Assembly (NCBI GenBank): GCA_002372015.1
Contig: DFIA01000100.1
Coordinates: forward strand, 1-8,841
DNA from: Bacteroidales bacterium UBA3709
GTDB lineage: Bacteria > Bacteroidota > Bacteroidia > Bacteroidales > UBA932
DNA: 8,841 bases
Direction of reading: 5' to 3'
The notes beneath the pieces are model-generated. The model ran no database searches. It had not been told where the DNA came from and worked only from the letters and a program-made list of their open reading frames with translations. Made by a program: the position numbers and the translations under genes. Below, piece by piece: positions 7,413-8,841 of this stretch. Within the stretch, counting starts at the first letter, position 1, and every line of letters starts with the position of its first letter.

Positions 7413-7455
7413 AAATGCCGGACATTCCAAAAAAGGTTCGGAATGTCCGGCGTTT
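7413..7455 (-). terminator. Rho-independent terminator after the BspA-like gene
   Basis: A perfect 12-base inverted repeat (arms GCCGGACATTCC at 7417-7428 and GGAATGTCCGGC at 7440-7451) encloses an 11-base loop. One U-G pair and three A-T pairs (7413-7416 with 7452-7455) extend the stem to 16 pairs. Read leftward, the stem is followed by ATTTTCTT, a U-rich tail. It begins 25-30 bases beyond the stop of the leftward gene at 7480. It therefore ends that gene and insulates the DUF349 promoter. Read rightward, the tail is only GTTTAA, so it is a weak terminator in that direction. Confidence 0.8.
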
Positions 7456-7479
7456 AATACATCAATATATGTGTACTAA

Positions 7480-8133
7480 CTACTGGCCATAAGTACCAAA
7501 TGTCCAGCCTGTAGGAACAACGGCGTTTCCAAACCCGCGCCACGTAGCTTCAGACACCGCCGGGTTCTTCTTAAACACACCATTAGGAGGACACCCAAAG
7601 GTCATGCTGCCATCGCTGACAGATGATGAGTCGAAAGCATCACCTATGTTATACCTGAGATTACAAGATATCTCTTTAAGGCTGGAACACTTATTGAACA
7701 TCATGTGATAACAGTAGTCAACTGCTGTTTCTGCCGGTAAATCAGGGCCTTTAGTCAAGTTTATGCAACCGTTGAACATACTACCGTAACAGCCGCCCGC
7801 CAACGTGGTGGCCGGCAAAAGTAACTTTAGATCATCATGAAAATAAACATTAGTATTATACCCCGGGGTGAGGCTGAAGAAAGGCAGTTCACCTACTTCG
7901 ACTTTTACGCCCCTCGACAATAAACATGCAAACTGAGAAACTGCTGGAATAGTGGTATTAGTGGCAAAGGAGCCCATAGGAGAACAAAGGCTCATAACAT
8001 TGCCATACACATAACATGGCTGATCCAAGGTGATTACTGGCACCTGAGTGATACCATCACTCACCTCTCTCTTTAGTGACTCCTCAATACCGATCCTATT
8101 AAGGGTTGTACCAGACTCTTGGTAAAGCTCCAA
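7480..8133 (-). CDS. C-terminal part of a BspA-like leucine-rich repeat surface protein, probably a 5'-truncated remnant
   Basis: The 217-residue reading frame ends like large BspA-type surface proteins of gut Bacteroidales. Two repeats of the form LPAxTxxxxCYxxMFxxCxxL occur at 106-127 and 132-152, a 26-residue period. An ITLDQPCYVYGNVMSL segment (34-49) of the kind that precedes the repeats in such proteins comes before them. The closing module has GVF (185-187), W198 and VPTGWTFG (206-213). Such proteins are normally long, exported and lipid-anchored, with many repeats. Here there is no signal peptide, only two repeats, and no ATG at the 5' end. The frame opens at a stop (8181-8179), and the only plausible start is a TTG at 8133. 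The first internal Met is residue 47. It is most likely a remnant of a longer gene. The coding strand appears more GC-rich (166 of 360 bases at 7501-7860 by hand count) than the DUF349 gene (54 of 180 at 5461-5640). A good terminator follows it. Confidence 0.7.
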   Translation of the reverse strand: MELYQESGTTLNRIGIEESLKREVSDGITQVPVITLDQPCYVYGNVMSLCSPMGSFATNTTIPAVSQFACLLSRGVKVEVGELPFFSLTPGYNTNVYFHDDLKLLLPATTLAGGCYGSMFNGCINLTKGPDLPAETAVDYCYHMMFNKCSSLKEISCNLRYNIGDAFDSSSVSDGSMTFGCPPNGVFKKNPAVSEATWRGFGNAVVPTGWTFGTYGQ

Positions 8134-8169
8134 GCGTATTCTGCCAAAGCTATACTTCGTTAATAAATC

Positions 8170-8202
8170 AGCGGAATCTTAGTTTTTTCTTCTATTTCCG
8201 CT
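8170..8202. repeat. 7-base inverted repeat upstream of the ATPase gene
   Basis: AGCGGAA (8170-8176) and TTCCGCT (8196-8202) are exact inverted copies around a 19-base T-rich loop. The right arm abuts the probable -33 element of the ATPase promoter. It may be an operator half-site pair or chance, as the arms are short. Confidence 0.35.
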
Positions 8203-8229
8203 TGTTTCATTACGAAAATATTATCTTTG
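8202..8229 (+). promoter_or_regulatory. Promoter of the ATPase gene (TTG at -33, TATCTTTG at -7)
   Basis: TATCTTTG at 8222-8229 is a perfect TAnnTTTG match. A TTG at 8202-8204, 17 bases upstream, fits the loose Bacteroidetes -33 element. Transcription would start near 8236, giving a leader of about 22 bases before the ATG at 8258. This is the most complete promoter in the window. Confidence 0.55.
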
Positions 8230-8247
8230 TAACGTAATTCAAAATTA

Positions 8248-8259
8248 ATGGCATGCCAT
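8248..8259. repeat. 12-base perfect palindrome over the ATPase start codon
   Basis: ATGGCATGCCAT is its own reverse complement. It lies inside the predicted leader and includes the first two bases of the ATPase start codon at 8258. It creates three closely spaced ATGs (8248, 8253, 8258), of which only the last is in the ATPase frame. It could be a repressor site or could mask the start codon in the RNA. Confidence 0.5.
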
Positions 8260-8841
8260 GCTAATTGGTCGAGAAAAAGAAAAACAAGTATTACAGAATG
8301 CTCTCAACGAAGAGTACTCTCAGTTTGTTGCAGTGTATGGAAGACGTCGTGTTGGCAAGACTTTTCTAATCAGAGAAACCTTTGAAAACCAATTCGATTT
8401 CCAATTTACCGGTGCTGCAAATTTGACCGCAAGAAAACAGTTGGTACGCTTCCGCCGAGCACTCAAAGAGCATGGACAGAAGGATACTCCAGAACTAACC
8501 AATTGGGGCGACGCTTTCAGTGAATTCAAACGATTTATTATGAATCTGCCTGAAGGCAAAAAGGTTGTTTTCTTCGACGAGCTTCCATGGATGGATGCCC
8601 CACGCTCTGGATTTTTATCAGAGCTGGAATCGTTTTGGAATGGATGGGCATCCGCTAGAAAAGACATTGTTTTTGTAGTGTGCGGAAGCAGTACCTCATG
8701 GATGATCAAGAAAATCATTAAGAATAAAGGTGGATTACACAATCGTCTGAACCACCGTATTTCTCTCAATCCATTCCCATTGGGATTATGCGAAAAGTTA
8801 GCTCAGTCACGAGGGCTTGTGCTGAACCGCAAACAGATACT
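8258..8841 (+). CDS. ATP-binding protein of the ATPase_2 (COG1672) family, N-terminal 194 residues (partial)
   Basis: The open frame begins at ATG 8258, the first possible start because an in-frame TAA lies at 8246-8248, and it continues past the window end. The start MLIGREKEKQVLQNAL is the typical opening of this AAA-like P-loop family. Walker A is GRRRVGKT (28-35) with K34 and T35. Walker B is VVFFDELPWMD (103-113) with D107 and E108. A sensor-like strand VVCGSSTSW (140-148) and GLHNRL (159-164), whose R163 could be an arginine finger, follow. Full-length members usually carry a C-terminal DUF234-type domain, which would lie outside the window. The family is multicopy in Bacteroidales and its cellular role is not established. 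There is no signal peptide, so it should be cytoplasmic. It diverges from the BspA-like remnant, has its own promoter, and shows no operon link to the conserved genes. Confidence 0.88.
   Translation, partial: MLIGREKEKQVLQNALNEEYSQFVAVYGRRRVGKTFLIRETFENQFDFQFTGAANLTARKQLVRFRRALKEHGQKDTPELTNWGDAFSEFKRFIMNLPEGKKVVFFDELPWMDAPRSGFLSELESFWNGWASARKDIVFVVCGSSTSWMIKKIIKNKGGLHNRLNHRISLNPFPLGLCEKLAQSRGLVLNRKQI

Noticed and set aside
8320..8769. 149-residue leftward reading frame opposite the ATPase gene
   Set aside because: The opposite strand encodes clear Walker A and Walker B motifs; this frame has no recognisable features.
1..8841. Search by eye for tRNA, rRNA, CRISPR repeats, transposases and integration sites
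   Set aside because: No cloverleaf-like segment, regularly spaced direct repeats, transposase motifs or target-site duplications were seen.

Overview
The window looks like chromosomal DNA from a member of the Bacteroidota, most likely Bacteroidales. Four things suggest this. Protein sequences such as YidC, LpxB and DapF have the Bacteroidetes style. Spacers carry perfect matches to the Bacteroidetes -7 promoter element (TAnnTTTG). Start codons lack strong Shine-Dalgarno sequences. The right side holds a BspA-like repeat protein of the type that is multicopy in gut Bacteroidales. I cannot name a genus.

Left part (1-2912). The window opens inside the first codons of a leftward gap gene (glyceraldehyde-3-phosphate dehydrogenase), recognisable from only 12 residues. 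A short spacer with back-to-back promoter elements separates it from a tight rightward operon, surE-lpxB-dapF. These encode a nucleoside-monophosphate phosphatase, lipid A disaccharide synthase and diaminopimelate epimerase. lpxB starts 4 bases after surE, and dapF overlaps lpxB by 11 bases.

Middle part (2920-7334). A leftward operon reads DUF349 repeat protein - yidC - yggS. The junctions are 3 bases (DUF349/yidC) and a one-base stop/start overlap TAATG (yidC/yggS). YidC inserts and folds inner-membrane proteins. YggS is the PLP-homeostasis protein. The DUF349 protein has no assigned function. This operon ends only 7 bases from the convergent end of dapF, with no visible terminator between them. 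Both operons are rich in envelope functions: lipid A, peptidoglycan precursor and membrane insertion.

Right part (7335-8841). A short spacer carries the DUF349 promoter and a strong hairpin terminator. Next comes the leftward C-terminal part of a BspA-like surface protein with no ATG start and no signal peptide, probably a truncated remnant. Last is a rightward ATPase of the ATPase_2/COG1672 type that runs off the window, with its own promoter and a 12-base palindrome over its start codon. This end looks like the border between conserved housekeeping genes and accessory DNA.

I found no rRNA, tRNA, CRISPR array, insertion sequence or attachment site. I do not see a clearly undescribed system. 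The points most worth a second look are the DUF349-YidC linkage, the decayed BspA locus, and the crowded divergent promoter/palindrome region at 8134-8260.
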